Positions 6,342 through 14,624 of a DNA stretch of 21,346 nucleotides are shown here, piece after piece. The notes beneath the pieces are model-generated. The model saw nothing but the letters and a program-made list of their open reading frames with translations, ran no database searches and had not been told where the DNA came from. The DNA lies in contig JAUYMX010000117.1 of assembly GCA_030699345.1 (NCBI GenBank), forward strand, positions 1-21,346, read 5' to 3'. Each line of letters starts with the position of its first letter. The stretch's first letter is position 1. The stretch comes from Methylococcaceae bacterium. GTDB taxonomy: Bacteria; Pseudomonadota; Gammaproteobacteria; Methylococcales; Methylomonadaceae. The translations under genes were made by a program, and so were the position numbers.

Positions 6342-7642
6342 TGATGACCTCCACTCCAATTCGACATTGCCCGACAATGTTGATCAGCGCCCCCGCCTCC
6401 GGGCAAGGCAAAACCACCATTACCGCGGCCTTGGCCTATTACCATCGCCAGCAAAACCGCAAGGTACACGTCTTCAAGACTGGCCCGGATTTTATCGATC
6501 CGCAAATCTTGAGCTTTGCTTGCGGGCAGCCGGTCTATCAGCTTGATTTATGGATGATGGGTGAAGCACATTGCCGCGAGATGCTTTATAACGCAGCCGC
6601 CGAAGCGGACATCATTTTAATCGAAGGCGTGATGGGCCTGTTCGACGGCGATAGCAGCAGCGCCGATTTGGCACAAACACTAAAAGTGCCGGTAGCCGTG
6701 GTCATCGATGCGGGCGGCATGGCACAAACCTTTGCCGCCGTGGGCTATGGATTAGCGCATTACCGAGCCAACTTGCCGTTTGCCGGCGTCATCGCCAACA
6801 AAGTCGGCAGCCCTGGTCATGCCAAACTGTTGGAAGAAGCGTTGCCGGAAAACATGCCTTTGCTGGCGGCGATGGCGAAAGACGACGCGGTCGGCTTACC
6901 TTCGCGGCACTTAGGTTTGTTGCAGGCTGAGGAAATCGGCGATCTCGATCTTCGCTTAGCGCGCGCCGCCGAATTACTCAGCAGCCTTGCACCGTGCCGA
7001 TTGCCTGAATCAGTCGCCTTCGCGCCGATCGCCACCACGCCGCCGCCACTGTTACTGGCGGGTAAACGTATTGCCGTGGCTCGCGATGCCGCATTTTCGT
7101 TTATCTATCAGGCCAATCTGGATTGTTTGCAAGCCATGGGCGCTGAACTGAGGTTTTTCTCGCCGCTCGCAGACCACGTCTTGCCCGAGACCGACAGCAT
7201 CTACCTGCCTGGCGGTTACCCGGAACTGCATCTGCAAACATTGGTCGACAATGTCGCCATGAAACAAGCCTTACAGGCACATCATCAAGCCGGTAAACCG
7301 ATTTACGCCGAATGCGGCGGCTTTTTATATTTGCTGGAGAGTTTGACCGATAAAGACGGCCATTCGGCAGCGATGGCCGGATTACTACCCGGCAGCGCGC
7401 AAATGCAAAAACGGCTGGTGAATCTGGGCATGCATAGCTTGCAGTTGGAACAAGGCGAAATTCGTGGGCACAGTTTTCATCACTCGCAACTGGCAACCAC
7501 ACTGCAGCCGTTCACCGAATCCAAGCCGCAACGCAATCGGAGCCGCAGCGAAAATTTTTACCGGGTGGGTTCGTTGCAGGCATCTTATCTACACACTTAT
7601 TTTCCGTTTAACCCGCAAGTCGCGGCTGGATTTTTTCTATGA
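6341..7642 (+). CDS. cobB/cbiA: Cobyrinate a,c-diamide synthase
   Basis: This 433-residue protein amidates the a- and c-carboxylates of (hydrogeno)cobyrinate using glutamine and ATP. The N-terminal half is a P-loop dethiobiotin-synthetase-like domain: SAPASGQGKTT near residues 16-26, KTGPDFIDP, and LIEGVMGLFDG. The C-terminal half is a class-I-like glutamine amidotransferase, with the PGGYPELH motif, the nucleophile Cys325 in AECGGFLYL, and GHSFHHSQ toward the end. The length suits CobB/CbiA. Two ATG codons are adjacent at 6341 and 6344 and either could be used. The stop overlaps cobM in an ATGA junction. Confidence 0.95.
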   Translation: MMTSTPIRHCPTMLISAPASGQGKTTITAALAYYHRQQNRKVHVFKTGPDFIDPQILSFACGQPVYQLDLWMMGEAHCREMLYNAAAEADIILIEGVMGLFDGDSSSADLAQTLKVPVAVVIDAGGMAQTFAAVGYGLAHYRANLPFAGVIANKVGSPGHAKLLEEALPENMPLLAAMAKDDAVGLPSRHLGLLQAEEIGDLDLRLARAAELLSSLAPCRLPESVAFAPIATTPPPLLLAGKRIAVARDAAFSFIYQANLDCLQAMGAELRFFSPLADHVLPETDSIYLPGGYPELHLQTLVDNVAMKQALQAHHQAGKPIYAECGGFLYLLESLTDKDGHSAAMAGLLPGSAQMQKRLVNLGMHSLQLEQGEIRGHSFHHSQLATTLQPFTESKPQRNRSRSENFYRVGSLQASYLHTYFPFNPQVAAGFFL

Positions 7643-8448
7643 GCGCTCACTCTATTCAGTCGAAAGTCTGGTTTGTCGGCGCAGGGCCCGGCGACCCGGA
7701 TTTAATCACCGTCAAAGGCCGCGACTTAATCGCCAAGGCTGACGCCATTTTGTTCGCAGGCTCGTTAGTACAGGCCGCTGCGACGCAATGGGCACCGAGC
7801 GGCTGCGTGATCAAAGATTCCAAAGACATGACCCTGGAGCAGATTACCAACTGGCTGATCGAACAAGCCGATACGGGCAAAACCGTGATTCGCCTGCAAA
7901 CCGGCGATCCTGGTTTATATGGCGCACTAATCGAAATGGTGCAACCGCTGGATGCCGCCAATATCGCCGTCGAAGTCGTGCCGGGCGTCTCGTCGGCGTT
8001 TGCCGCGATGGCCTGCGCGGTGGAGAGCCTGACCTTGCCGGAAGTCACGCAAACCGTGATTTTAACTCGCGTTGAAGGCCGCACGCCGATGCCGGACGGT
8101 GAATCCTTGCAAGAACTGGCCAGCCATCACACCACATTGTGTCTGTTTTTATCGATTACCTTGTTGCCCACGATCGAACGCGAATTAAAAGCCGCCGGTT
8201 GGGCCGATGATGCCCCGGTCTTGGTGGTCCACAAAGCCAGTTGGCCGGATGAGCAACAGATTATTCGCGGCACGCTGGCCGATATTCGCGAACGCTGCCG
8301 GGCCGCTAAAATCAACAGCCAGGCCATGATCGTCATCAGCCCCACCTTGGGCGCGCGTCATTGGTCGTCGTTAAAAAAATCCAAACTTTATGATGCCGGT
8401 TTTACCCATCGTTTTCGCCGTGCCGAGCGGCCTCAATCTAAGGAATAA
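7639..8448 (+). CDS. cobM/cbiF: Precorrin-4 C11-methyltransferase
   Basis: This 269-residue SAM-dependent methyltransferase is of the tetrapyrrole (SUMT-like) fold. Motifs seen are the N-terminal GAGPGDPDLITVKG (residues 14-27), LQTGDPGLYGA, VEVVPGVSSAFAAMA and VILTRVEGRTPMP. The last, with the SITLLPTIERELKAAG region, is typical of CobM/CbiF rather than other ring methylases. It methylates C11 of the corrinoid after ring contraction. It starts inside the cobB stop (ATGA overlap) and ends 2 bp before cbiX. Confidence 0.93.
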   Translation: MSAHSIQSKVWFVGAGPGDPDLITVKGRDLIAKADAILFAGSLVQAAATQWAPSGCVIKDSKDMTLEQITNWLIEQADTGKTVIRLQTGDPGLYGALIEMVQPLDAANIAVEVVPGVSSAFAAMACAVESLTLPEVTQTVILTRVEGRTPMPDGESLQELASHHTTLCLFLSITLLPTIERELKAAGWADDAPVLVVHKASWPDEQQIIRGTLADIRERCRAAKINSQAMIVISPTLGARHWSSLKKSKLYDAGFTHRFRRAERPQSKE

Positions 8449-8450
8449 GC

Positions 8451-9272
8451 ATGACCACCACCGTTCTCTTAGTCGGCCACGGTTCGCGCAACCAGGCAGG
8501 CAATCAAGAAATCCAAACCTTTCAGCAACAATGGCAGGCGCAACACCCTGACTGGCGCATTGATTTGTGCTACATCGAACTGGCCGAGGTGCTGCTGGAA
8601 GAAGGGTTGAGCCGCGCCGCGCAAGGCTCCAGCCGGGTGATTGTGGTGCCGCTGATCATCAGTGCTGCCGGACATGTGAAAATGGAGATTCCCGAGCATA
8701 TCGAGGAAGCCCGCGAAAAATTCCCAACCGTCGAATTCATCTACGCGCCGCATCTGGGCAGCAATGAAACCCTGTTGGCCGTACTGCAAAATCAACTAAA
8801 AAGCGCACTGAAAACCTTGGCCATGCCGGACCCGAAAACCACCGGCGTGATTATTTTAGGCCGCGGTTCCTCCGACAAAGTCGCTAACGGCGAACTGGCA
8901 AAATTGGCGCGCTGGCTGTTTGAAGTCACCGAGCATGAACTGGTCGACATCGCCTTCACCGGCATTACCCATCCGCGGCTGGAAACCGCCGTGCAACGTC
9001 AAGTGCGACTGGGCATGACGCAGATTGCGATTTTGCCTTACTACCTGTTTACCGGCTTGCTGATTGAGCGCATCGGCAAACAGGTTGAGCGTTTGCAAAG
9101 CCAATACCCGCAAATTGCTTTTGGCTCAGGTACTTATTTTGGTTTTGATCCGGCGATTTTTAAATTGCTCGATCAACGAGTTACCGAAGCCACCGACCCG
9201 GTCGCACCGAAAATGCTGGAATGCGACGGCTGCCAATACCGCGAGCAAGCTGAACATCACCATCATCATTAA
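8451..9272 (+). CDS. cbiX: Sirohydrochlorin cobaltochelatase CbiX, long two-domain form
   Basis: This 273-residue chelatase inserts Co2+ into sirohydrochlorin, the entry step of the cobalt-early B12 route. The N-terminal domain has VGHGSRNQAGN with the first metal-binding His and SAAGHVKMEIPEHI with the second. The second half repeats the fold with a degenerate motif (LGRGSSDKVANGEL), so it is the duplicated long form. The C-terminus carries CDGCQYR, typical of CbiX, and then a natural run of five His at the very end, which may bind or buffer metal. The start ATG is preceded by AAGGA. Its presence, with cbiD and cbiG, marks the anaerobic-type pathway. Confidence 0.93.
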   Translation: MTTTVLLVGHGSRNQAGNQEIQTFQQQWQAQHPDWRIDLCYIELAEVLLEEGLSRAAQGSSRVIVVPLIISAAGHVKMEIPEHIEEAREKFPTVEFIYAPHLGSNETLLAVLQNQLKSALKTLAMPDPKTTGVIILGRGSSDKVANGELAKLARWLFEVTEHELVDIAFTGITHPRLETAVQRQVRLGMTQIAILPYYLFTGLLIERIGKQVERLQSQYPQIAFGSGTYFGFDPAIFKLLDQRVTEATDPVAPKMLECDGCQYREQAEHHHHH

Positions 9273-9278
9273 TCCGCC

Positions 9279-9947
9279 ATGAGCCAAAATAGTCAGACCG
9301 AACAACTCACCCAGGCCGGCCAGCAGATCGAGCATGATTCTTTTGCCATCGTCGACCGCGAAGTTGGCGAGCACAACTATTCAGATGGGCAATGGCAAGT
9401 GGTGCGTCGCATGATCCACGCCACCGCCGATTTTGAATTCAATGGCCTGACCGAGTTTTCCGAGCAGGCGGTCGAAGGCGGAATTCAAGCCATTCTAAAT
9501 GGTTCGCCGATCGTCGCCGATGTGGAAATGATTTGTGTCGGCTTATCGCAGCCTCGCTTGGCACATTTTGGTATTAGCGCCCGCCAGTTCATCGCTGATG
9601 CCGATGTCATCGACGCGGCCAAACAAGTCAACAGCACCCGCGCCGTGCAAGCCATGCGCAAAGCGCACCACTTAGGTTTGCTCGATGGCGGCATCGTCGC
9701 GGTCGGCAATGCACCGACCGCGTTGTTGGAAGTATTGCGAATGATTAAAGAAGAAGGCATCAAACCGGCACTCATCGTCGGCATGCCGGTTGGCTTTGTT
9801 TCGGCAGCGGAATCCAAGGACTTGTTAAGCGAATTGAACGACATTCCTTGGATTATCACTCGCGGTCGCAAAGGCGGCTCGACGCTGGTGGTGGCGGCGA
9901 TACATGCGTTGTTGAGTTTGGCCGAGTCTCGACAAAAGAATGCGTAG
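9279..9947 (+). CDS. cobH/cbiC: Precorrin-8X methylmutase
   Basis: This 222-residue protein catalyses the shift of the methyl group from C11 to C12, giving (hydrogeno)cobyrinate. The motif RRMIHATADFEF (catalytic His near residue 47) is the family's active-site signature. GGSTLVVAAIHALL near the C-terminus and VGNAPTALLEVL in the middle also fit CobH/CbiC. It follows cbiX by 6 bp. A 303-bp gap that holds a repeat element separates it from cbiD. Confidence 0.94.
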   Translation: MSQNSQTEQLTQAGQQIEHDSFAIVDREVGEHNYSDGQWQVVRRMIHATADFEFNGLTEFSEQAVEGGIQAILNGSPIVADVEMICVGLSQPRLAHFGISARQFIADADVIDAAKQVNSTRAVQAMRKAHHLGLLDGGIVAVGNAPTALLEVLRMIKEEGIKPALIVGMPVGFVSAAESKDLLSELNDIPWIITRGRKGGSTLVVAAIHALLSLAESRQKNA

Positions 9948-9980
9948 CAACACCCAAGTGAATTTTCAACAAGGGATGTT

Positions 9981-10199
9981 ATCGCCCGTTTGCCGCGCCG
10001 AGCACTACAGCTTTTGGCGGGAACAGCCCGTCAGGGGGGCGGCATGGATGCTGCACGTCGACAGAGGGGCAGGAAGCCCCTTCTGTCGACCCACGCTAAA
10101 AGCTGTAGCGCGCAGGATAAAAGCGGCAGTCGGGTCGCCTTTTCTTTGGTTACTTTCTTTTGGCGAAGCAAAAGAAAGTAACTCGCCGTCGGGTGCGAG
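9981..10199 (+). repeat. Interspersed repeat, copy A
   Basis: This element of about 219 bp fills most of the 303-bp gap between cobH and cbiD. It is homologous, in opposite orientation, to 12702-12965. Shared blocks are the start ATCGCCCGT.TGCCGCGCCG, GAGCAC, GGAACAGCCCG, the TCGCCTTTTCTTTGG block and the end AAAGAAAGTAACTCGCC. Near its 3' end GTTACTTTCTTTT (10149-10161) and AAAAGAAAGTAAC (10170-10182) form a perfect 13-bp inverted repeat around an 8-nt loop. There is no transposase gene, so it resembles a non-autonomous (MITE-like) or REP-type family. No promoter or terminator was recognised in the rest of the gap. Confidence 0.8.
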
Positions 10200-10250
10200 A
10201 GCCCGATTAAATCAATCTATAACCTTCATGACATTTCATTGCATCAGTCA

Positions 10251-11360
10251 ATGAATACACCCGAACGCAAACCCAAAGGCACCCGCAAAGGTTACACCAC
10301 CGGCGCTTGTTCGGCGGCGGCAGCGCGGGCAGCGGTGCAAGGCTTGCTGACGGGGCAAGTGCCGGACAGCATTGAATGCCGACTTCCTAACGGTGAACTG
10401 GTCAATTTTAAAATTGAAGAAGGCTCGATTATCGACGGCTGCGCCCATGCGGTGGTGGAAAAAGACGCGGGCGATGATCCCGATTGCACGCATTTAGCCC
10501 GCCTGACTGCCGATGTGGTTTGGACAGACTTGCCTAACATCGTCGAGCTACTTGGCGGTCCCGGCGTTGGCACCATTACCCGACCTGGCTTGGGACTTGC
10601 TGTTGGCGGCCCGGCAATTAATCCGGTGCCGCGCAAAAACATTGAAGACAACATCCGTCTGATTGCCGCCGATCAGCTGCAACACAAAGGTTTGCAAGTA
10701 ACTGTTTCGGTGCCGCGCGGCGAAGAGATGGCAAAAAAAACGCTCAACTATCGCTTGGGTATCATCGGCGGTATTTCGATTTTAGGCACCACCGGCATCG
10801 TCCATCCCTATTCCACCGCGGCATTTCGTGCCAGTGTCGTGCAAGGTGTCGAAGTTGCTGCCAATCAGGGACAAGGCACGGTAGTGTTGACCACCGGCGG
10901 TCGCACCGAGAAATTCGTGATGCGTGAATTGCCCGAGCTGGATGAAAGCTGTTTCGTGCAAATGGGCGACTTCCTGACCCCGGCGCTGGACGCCGCCGAC
11001 CGTTGCGGTATTCAAAACATCATCATCGGCGGCATGGTCGGCAAGCTGACCAAAATGGCTCAGGGTGAAACCATTACCCATGCCGGTCGCGCACCGGTTG
11101 ACGTGGAACTGGTCGCTGATATTGCCCGCAGCATCGGCGCACCGGAAGATATTTGCAATGCCATCGCCGCTCAGGAAACCGCCCGCTACGCCAGCGAATG
11201 CATGGTGGAACTGGGTCTTGAATATGAATTTCACGTCGAACTGGCAAAACGCGTTATCGCTACCTTGGAAAACCGCTACCCCGGTCGTTTTGAAATCGCC
11301 GTGCTGGTTTGCGATTTTGACGGCAACAAACTGGCGGAAGCCGGAAGGAATTTAACATGA
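10251..11360 (+). CDS. cbiD: Cobalt-precorrin-5B C1-methyltransferase CbiD
   Basis: This 369-residue protein methylates C1 in the cobalt-early route and has no counterpart in the aerobic pathway (there CobF acts). The N-terminal signature RKGYTTGACSAAAARAAV (residues 11-28) is diagnostic. GGPGVGTITRPGLGLAVGGP and GMVGKLTKMAQG are further CbiD motifs. The ATG at 10251 is chosen. The in-frame TTG at 10239 would add only four residues and has no ribosome site. No strong Shine-Dalgarno sequence is visible, unlike its neighbours, which may reflect the repeat inserted upstream. The stop overlaps the cobL start (ATGA). Confidence 0.94.
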   Translation: MNTPERKPKGTRKGYTTGACSAAAARAAVQGLLTGQVPDSIECRLPNGELVNFKIEEGSIIDGCAHAVVEKDAGDDPDCTHLARLTADVVWTDLPNIVELLGGPGVGTITRPGLGLAVGGPAINPVPRKNIEDNIRLIAADQLQHKGLQVTVSVPRGEEMAKKTLNYRLGIIGGISILGTTGIVHPYSTAAFRASVVQGVEVAANQGQGTVVLTTGGRTEKFVMRELPELDESCFVQMGDFLTPALDAADRCGIQNIIIGGMVGKLTKMAQGETITHAGRAPVDVELVADIARSIGAPEDICNAIAAQETARYASECMVELGLEYEFHVELAKRVIATLENRYPGRFEIAVLVCDFDGNKLAEAGRNLT

Positions 11361-12646
11361 CGGCAGTATGCAGCATCATCGGCGTTCTCGACGACGGCGC
11401 CACCAGTTTAAGCCAAGAAGCGCTACAACTTGTCCGATCAGCCAAACATGTGATCGCCGGAAGCCGCTTGCTGGCAACCTTGGCCGACGACATCGACCAA
11501 GCACAGCAATACGATTTGACCGGTCACTTACCGCAAGTTTCGGGCTGGATCAATGACGCAATCAATAAGGGCGAACCCGTCGTCGTGTTGGCCAGCGGCG
11601 ACCCGCTGTGTCATGGTATCGCCGGTTTTCTGGCGAAAAAGTTCTCCCCCGAGCAATTACGCATTCTGCCTAACCTCACCAGCATTCAACTGGCGTTTGC
11701 TGAGCTAAAACTTCCTTGGCAAAGCGCGACTATCGCCTCGGTGCATAGTCAGGATGCGGGCGAATGGGTGCGTGGTGCCAGCCCGCAACATGGCATGTAC
11801 GCCTTGCTGCAACAATGTCGGCAACACGCGTTATTGGCGGTATTGACCAGCCCCGAGAACAACCCGGCGCGCATCGCCCGGATGTTACAAACAGAAGGCT
11901 TGGCCGATGATTTTGACATAGTCGTGGCGCAAACTTTGAGGCAACCTGAGCAAACCGTCACCGGTTTTTTACCGGTCGCGAGCGTTGCCGCAGGCGAGCA
12001 TATCGACCCAAACGTGGTGATACTTAAACGCAAAACCGCTTTGCCGACACCCGTGCTGTTCGGTGTTAGCGACGATAGTTTTCAGCAGCGCAAGCCGGAA
12101 AAAGGGTTGATCACCAAACGCGAAGTCCGGGCTGTATCACTCGCCCGAATGCAACTAACCCGCAGTAGCGTAGTCTGGGACATCGGTGCCGGTTCCGGTT
12201 CGGTGGGTTTGGAAGCGGCGCGTTTATGTCCCGATGGTCATGTCTACGCGATTGAAAAGAACGTCGACGACATCGCCAATGTCGAACATAACCATGCCGC
12301 CTGGGGTATCAGCAACTACAGTTTTGTCCTCGGCAAGGCCCCGCAACACCTGGATACCTGGCCCGATCCCGATGCGGTATTTATCGGTGGTTCAGGCGGT
12401 GAATTGGCGCAATTGATTGGACTTTGTCTAAACCGCTTAAAACCCAACGGCTGGCTGGTGATGAATTTCGTCACACTGGAAAACCTGTCCACCGCCGTCG
12501 ATACCCTGAAACAACTCGGTGCAGACTGGGACGTTTGTCAGATTCAAGCCTCGCGTAGTAGTCCGATTTTGAATATGCACAGGTTGCAGGCGGAAAATCC
12601 GGTTTGGATTGTGTCGGCAACTGCTAATGCTTGCTCACAAAAGTAG
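11357..12646 (+). CDS. cobL: Precorrin-6Y C5,15-methyltransferase (CbiE-CbiT fusion)
   Basis: This 429-residue bifunctional enzyme methylates C5 and C15 and removes the acetate carboxyl at C12. Residues 1-225 or so form a CbiE-type tetrapyrrole methylase domain (VVVLASGDPLCHGI near residue 76). Residues 240-429 form a CbiT-type Rossmann methyltransferase, with LITKREVRA at 251-259 and the SAM-binding WDIGAGSGSVGLEAA at 274-288. The fused form is the CobL/CbiET arrangement. GGAAGGA lies just upstream of its ATG, which overlaps the cbiD stop. A 347-bp gap carrying the second repeat copy follows it. Confidence 0.94.
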   Translation: MTAVCSIIGVLDDGATSLSQEALQLVRSAKHVIAGSRLLATLADDIDQAQQYDLTGHLPQVSGWINDAINKGEPVVVLASGDPLCHGIAGFLAKKFSPEQLRILPNLTSIQLAFAELKLPWQSATIASVHSQDAGEWVRGASPQHGMYALLQQCRQHALLAVLTSPENNPARIARMLQTEGLADDFDIVVAQTLRQPEQTVTGFLPVASVAAGEHIDPNVVILKRKTALPTPVLFGVSDDSFQQRKPEKGLITKREVRAVSLARMQLTRSSVVWDIGAGSGSVGLEAARLCPDGHVYAIEKNVDDIANVEHNHAAWGISNYSFVLGKAPQHLDTWPDPDAVFIGGSGGELAQLIGLCLNRLKPNGWLVMNFVTLENLSTAVDTLKQLGADWDVCQIQASRSSPILNMHRLQAENPVWIVSATANACSQK

Positions 12647-12701
12647 TTTTAAGTTCATGAGTAATGATTCGCTATCGCGAAGTTTATTTTTGAAGCCGGT
12701 A

Positions 12702-12965
12702 TTCGCACCGGCGGGCGAGTTACTTTCTTTTGCTGCCTCGGCAACTGCTCCTGCGTTGCTCTACCTCCTGCATCCATGCAGTCGAAAAGAAAGTAACCAA
12801 AGAAAAGGCGACCCGGATGCCGCTTATTTCCTGCGCTCCTCGCTTTCGACAGGGGTTGCCAGAAGGGCCTTCCCTGGCCCTCTGCCAACTCGCCGCATCC
12901 ATGCGGCGACCCTAGCGGGCTGTTCCTATCGAAAACTGCGGTGCTCGGCGCGGCATACGGGCGAT
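12702..12965 (-). repeat. Interspersed repeat, copy B (inverted to copy A)
   Basis: This element of about 264 bp fills most of the gap between cobL and cobI and matches the repeat at 9981-10199 on the opposite strand. It shares both ends and the TCGCCTTTTCTTTGG block, with scattered substitutions between. Its terminal 13-bp inverted repeat (12719-12731 and 12785-12797) is the same as in copy A, but the loop is about 53 nt instead of 8. Copy B therefore carries an insertion, or copy A a deletion, at the hairpin tip. Apart from the repeat, nothing recognisable is seen in 12647-12993. Confidence 0.8.
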
Positions 12966-12993
12966 CCACTCATCATCGAGCAACACTATTTTT

Positions 12994-13770
12994 ATGAATA
13001 ACAATCTCGGCACTCTCTACGGCATCTCACTCGGCCCCGGCGATCCGGGCCTGATTACCCGCCGCGCTTGGGAATTACTTTCAGGCCCTGGTCACTGGAC
13101 CTATCCGGTGCGCAAGAAAAACAGCGACAGTTATGCACTGGACATCGCCTTGCGCGCCGGTCTTGAGCTGCCACAACAACATACTGCGCTGCATTTTCCG
13201 ATGACTCACGATGCCGAAATTCTGGCCCGTTATTGGCTGGAGGCGGCACAAACCGTGTTGGCGCTATTGCAACGCGGCGTTGATGTGTTGTTTTTAGTGG
13301 AGGGTGATGCTTCAACCTATTCCACTTTCGGCCACTTGCAACGCAGTGTTCGTGCTTTGCAGCAGGAAGTGACAGTGGAAGTAGTGCCAGGGGTGTCGTC
13401 ATTTCATGCCGCCGCGGCGCGCAGCGGTGAACCGCTGGCCGATGTTGACGATACTATCGCCATTATCCCCGCCGGATATGGCATTGATCAAATTGAACGC
13501 CTGCTCGAGGATTTCGATACCTTGGTGCTGCTTAAGGTCAAACCGTTGCTGGACGATGTCATCGATTTGCTACGTCGTCGTGACTTGCTCGACCAAGGCT
13601 GGTTTATCGAAAAAGCCGGTGCGCCGGAGGAGCGCGTGGTGCATGACCTCGCCAGCCTGTATGGGCAAAAGGTCAATTACTTATCGTTACTGATTATCAA
13701 AAACCCAGGCCGTCAGCGTTCAGAAATGCAACGCGGCTGTCGCAAAAAAAAGGACATTTCCGATGACTGA
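12994..13770 (+). CDS. cobI/cbiL: Precorrin-2 C20-methyltransferase
   Basis: This 258-residue protein is a tetrapyrrole-fold SAM methyltransferase acting at C20 of (cobalt-)precorrin-2. Motifs are YGISLGPGDPGLITRRAW (residues 9-26), FLVEGDASTYSTFGHL and VEVVPGVSSFHAAAA. The sentence-like GDAS/STF(G) signature separates CobI/CbiL from the other ring methylases. No good Shine-Dalgarno sequence precedes the ATG, again just downstream of a repeat. The C-terminus is basic (RGCRKKKD) and overlaps the next gene by 8 bp. The A-rich end provides the AAAGGA ribosome site for cbiG. Confidence 0.93.
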   Translation: MNNNLGTLYGISLGPGDPGLITRRAWELLSGPGHWTYPVRKKNSDSYALDIALRAGLELPQQHTALHFPMTHDAEILARYWLEAAQTVLALLQRGVDVLFLVEGDASTYSTFGHLQRSVRALQQEVTVEVVPGVSSFHAAAARSGEPLADVDDTIAIIPAGYGIDQIERLLEDFDTLVLLKVKPLLDDVIDLLRRRDLLDQGWFIEKAGAPEERVVHDLASLYGQKVNYLSLLIIKNPGRQRSEMQRGCRKKKDISDD

Positions 13771-14497
13771 AGTACGTGTCGCCCTGGTGGCGATTACCAA
13801 ACACGGTGCCGCAATCGCCAGCCGTTTAGCACCGCAACTGCCTGAAGCCGAGGTGGTGGTATCGGAAAAACAGGCTGAACATCTTGACGAGTTCAGCAAT
13901 CCGCGCCGCGTTTATCAAGGCGCATTGAGCGCGCAAATCGCGGAATTGTTTGTGTCCTACGATCAGCTGATATTTTTGGTGTCGCTTGGTGCTGTAGTTC
14001 GATTGATTGCGCCGCATCTTAAATCTAAAGATGAAGACCCCGGCGTGTTGGTGATCGATGATGCCGCCGAGTTTGTGATTCCGGTACTGTCCGGTCATGT
14101 CGGTGGCGCCAATGCTTATGCTGAAAAAGTCGCGGCTTTGTTGAGCGCTACGCCTGTATTAACTACCGCATCCGATGTCGGCAAAACCATTCCTGTCGAT
14201 ATTCTGGGCCGGGAATTAGGTTGGCAAGTGGAAGCTCCCAAAATCAACATTACCCGCGTATCGGCGGATGTGGTCAATCAACAACCGATTGCTTTTGTGC
14301 AAGAAGCAGGCAGCCGCAACTGGTGGACACGGCCCACGCCACTGCCCGGCAATATTCACTTGTTTGAGCGCTTTGAAGATGTCGATACCAGCCAGTTCCG
14401 GTCGGTGTTATGGGTAACCCGACGCGAGATAGATCCGATTCTTTGGCAGCAATTGGAAGAAAGATTGGTCGTGTACCGGCCGCCAGAAGAGCAATGA
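13763..14497 (+). CDS. cbiG: CbiG N-terminal and central part (cobalt-precorrin-5A hydrolase)
   Basis: This 244-residue protein covers the N-terminal and central domains of CbiG, which opens the delta-lactone of cobalt-precorrin-5A and releases acetaldehyde. Recognisable segments are QLIFLVSLGAVVRLIAPHL, DPGVLVIDDAAEFVIPVLSGHVGGAN (residues ~91-116) and TPVLTTASDVGKTIPVD. A full-length CbiG of about 350 residues continues into a CobE-like C-terminal domain. Here that part is a separate gene 127 bp downstream, beyond a REP-like element. AAAAGGA lies upstream of the ATG, which overlaps the cobI end. The reading frame ends cleanly with TGA. Confidence 0.9.
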   Translation: MTEVRVALVAITKHGAAIASRLAPQLPEAEVVVSEKQAEHLDEFSNPRRVYQGALSAQIAELFVSYDQLIFLVSLGAVVRLIAPHLKSKDEDPGVLVIDDAAEFVIPVLSGHVGGANAYAEKVAALLSATPVLTTASDVGKTIPVDILGRELGWQVEAPKINITRVSADVVNQQPIAFVQEAGSRNWWTRPTPLPGNIHLFERFEDVDTSQFRSVLWVTRREIDPILWQQLEERLVVYRPPEEQ

Positions 14498-14518
14498 TAG
14501 CTAACACAGGGCCTATAT

Positions 14519-14619
14519 CGTTCCCATGCTCCGCGTGGGAATGCAACAACTGCCGCTCCTGCGGCGCGGGACGCTGGAGCATCCTGGGCTGGATTCCCAC
14601 GCTGGAGCGTGGGAATCAT
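14519..14619 (+). repeat. REP-like double hairpin between cbiG and cobE
   Basis: Two GTTCCCA/TGGGAA-type hairpins flank a GC-rich core. The left one is 14521-14541 (TTCCCATGC...GCGTGGGAA). The right one is 14593-14616 (ATTCCCACGCT, loop GG, AGCGTGGGAAT), a perfect 11-bp stem. Palindromes of the GTTCCCACGC...GCGTGGGAA type are widespread in gammaproteobacterial intergenic regions and resemble REP units mobilised by RAYT transposases. The right hairpin ends 8 bp before the cobE-like ATG. Confidence 0.75.
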
Positions 14620-14624
14620 GGGCC

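Noticed and set aside
7101..7502. 133-codon minus-strand frame inside cobB
   Set aside because: It is a shadow of the strongly supported cobB coding frame, with no motif or ribosome site.
12655..12969. Frames of 60-130 codons on both strands in the gap between cobL and cobI
   Set aside because: They all run through the long interspersed repeat, show no protein family and overlap each other, so they are chance frames in repeat sequence.
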